A stretch of 6,824 nucleotides of DNA, taken from assembly GCA_964527205.1 (NCBI GenBank), contig CAZGQG010000057.1, positions 1 to 6,824 on the forward strand, given 5' to 3'. The stretch's first letter is position 1. Every line of letters begins with the position of its first letter. Source of the stretch: JARICQ01 sp964527205. GTDB taxonomy: Bacteria > Bacillota > Clostridia > Tissierellales > Tissierellaceae. The notes beneath the pieces are model-generated. The model made no database searches and had not been told where the DNA came from. It worked only from the letters and a program-made list of their open reading frames with translations. Below, one piece after another: positions 6,177 to 6,824 of this stretch. The position numbers were made by a program, and so were the translations under genes.

Positions 6177-6728
6177 ATGAAAAAGAGAATAAGTCTAATA
6201 GTCGTAGCAGTATTATTGATAATAGTCCTATCTGGAACTTCTCTATCTTGGTTTCTATCCAATGCTGGTGAAGCAAACAGTGAATTTCAAATGGGAAGGG
6301 TAAGGGTTGAGCTAGTAGAAGAAGATTTTAAAGATATAGAAAATCTAGAAATAGGGACCTATGAAAAAAATGTTCAGGTAAGAAATATAGGCACAAGTAA
6401 TAGCTATGTAAGAGTAAAATTAGTGCCTGAATGGAGTGAAGCAAGCCTACCAGTTTCAAATATAGTATTTAACCTATCTGGAAATGGAGACTGGACAGAA
6501 AAACAAGAAGATGGTTACTACTATTTCAAATATTATTTAGAAGAAAATGAAATTACAAGCAGTATTTTAGATAGCATTACTTTCACAGAAATAAGCCCTG
6601 AATATGAAGGGGCCAGTTTCACCCTTAATATAGTTACGGAGGGTGTCCAAAAATCAAACAATGGTTGGAAAGCTATCTGGGACCTTACGAATCTACCATT
6701 CACCCCAGACCAACCTTGGACACCATGA
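6177..6728 (+). CDS. TasA/camelysin-like SipW-dependent fibre or surface protein
   Basis: This 183-residue exported protein has the N-terminus typical of SipW substrates: MKKRIS, a hydrophobic stretch (7-20), then GTSLSWFLSNAGEANSEF and a following beta strand (RVRVELVEE). The same pattern occurs in TasA and camelysin, where cleavage falls close to the aromatic residue after GT; here that suggests a cut around residues 25-30. The mature part looks like an all-beta sandwich (NVQVRNIGTSNSYVRVKLVPEW and later strands). It is shorter than TasA and lacks the zinc-protease signature sometimes assigned to camelysin. The ribosome site AAAGGAAGA (6162-6170) and the 25-base gap after the sipW-like gene place it in the same operon. 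It could be the fibre subunit, an accessory protein that anchors or caps the fibre, or a partner of the VWA protein. No terminator follows before the riboswitch. Confidence 0.82.
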   Translation: MKKRISLIVVAVLLIIVLSGTSLSWFLSNAGEANSEFQMGRVRVELVEEDFKDIENLEIGTYEKNVQVRNIGTSNSYVRVKLVPEWSEASLPVSNIVFNLSGNGDWTEKQEDGYYYFKYYLEENEITSSILDSITFTEISPEYEGASFTLNIVTEGVQKSNNGWKAIWDLTNLPFTPDQPWTP

Positions 6729-6734
6729 TATAGA
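6726..6734 (+). promoter_or_regulatory. Possible extended -10 promoter overlapping the TasA-like stop codon
   Basis: TG (6726-6727), one base, then TATAGA (6729-6734) resembles an extended -10, and the TGA stop codon supplies its TG. A start near 6741 would fall just before the first predicted riboswitch helix. No -35 is visible. Read-through from the upstream operon is the alternative. Confidence 0.3.
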
Positions 6735-6744
6735 TGAGGTAAAT

Positions 6745-6824
6745 GAAGCAAATGTTCTTTGGCAAACTTAGAGTGATCTAAGGACGCAAAGCCATAGGGC
6801 CATCTCTGATGGTAGCCTGGTTGT
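6745..6824 (+). promoter_or_regulatory. Cyclic di-GMP-I riboswitch (GEMM-I), 3' end beyond window
   Basis: Conserved GEMM-I landmarks appear in order. GGCAAAC (6761-6767) is the first junction. A 6-bp stem CTTAGA/TCTAAG (6767-6772/6777-6782) is capped by GTGA, a GNRA tetraloop expected to dock on the second arm. GACGCAAAGCC (6783-6793) is the perfect second junction. A hairpin with CCATC/GATGG (6800-6804/6808-6812) forms the second arm. TAGCC then GGTT (6813-6822) is the return strand. The closing helix should use about 6747-6754 on the 5' side; its 3' side and the expression platform lie past 6824. The first G of GGCAAAC corresponds to the guanine that favours c-di-GMP over cGAMP. It most likely controls the next gene downstream, whose identity is not in the window. 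Confidence 0.9.

Noticed and set aside
5884..6276. Antisense open frame of 130 codons across the sipW-like and TasA-like genes
   Set aside because: It overlaps two well-supported genes and has a Leu/Ile-rich composition typical of a shadow frame, with no initiation signal.
6533..6751. Antisense open frame of 72 codons at the end of the TasA-like gene
   Set aside because: It runs through the TasA-like coding region into the riboswitch, has no recognisable product and is best explained as a shadow.
1..6824. CRISPR array, insertion sequence, or defence system
   Set aside because: No regularly spaced long repeats, transposase or nuclease motifs were seen on either strand.

Overview
The window is AT-rich and reads as a low-GC Gram-positive anaerobe, most likely from Clostridia or Tissierellia. 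This rests on the strong AGGAGG-type ribosome sites, the U-tailed hairpin terminators, the tRNA-Arg(ACG) sequence, the SipW/TasA-type secretion pair and a GEMM-I riboswitch. The species cannot be fixed from the sequence. All recognised genes are on the + strand.

Layout. Positions 1-54 are the 3' part of a tRNA-Arg(ACG), followed by its terminator (59-96). A non-coding stretch with two good -10 boxes leads to a small nucleoside 2-deoxyribosyltransferase-family gene (428-892). The 364-base gap after it is not empty. It holds a weak hairpin, a 10-bp inverted repeat (963-972/1009-1018), a good sigma-A promoter (1021-1050), a short hairpin-rich stretch and a strong terminator (1148-1188). Together these look like a small RNA of about 130 nt or an attenuated leader. 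Next comes a SARP/BTAD-type regulator (1257-2432) with an unusual C-terminal domain that looks like a degenerate GGDEF domain, followed by its own terminator (2471-2508).

The core of the window is a three-gene surface-fibre operon. It encodes a secreted 985-aa protein with an acidic stalk, three MucBP-like repeats, a VWA domain and a pilin-like C-terminus (2645-5602), a SipW-type signal peptidase (5612-6151), and a small TasA/camelysin-like protein carrying the kind of signal peptide SipW processes (6177-6728). The promoter of this operon carries four direct repeats (consensus TGTAACY) at an exact 11-bp period. They end 9 bp before an extended -10, which is the classical layout of a SARP-activated promoter. 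The regulator directly upstream is therefore the obvious activator.

Sixteen bases after the last stop codon, a class I cyclic-di-GMP riboswitch (GEMM-I) begins and runs off the window. It probably controls the next gene. The combined picture is an adhesion or biofilm-fibre locus with two control layers: a SARP regulator with a GGDEF-like tail for the VWA/SipW/TasA-like operon, and a c-di-GMP riboswitch for whatever follows. The individual families are known. The combination, especially a SARP box driving a SipW/TasA-like operon in a probable clostridial genome, is the part most worth following up.
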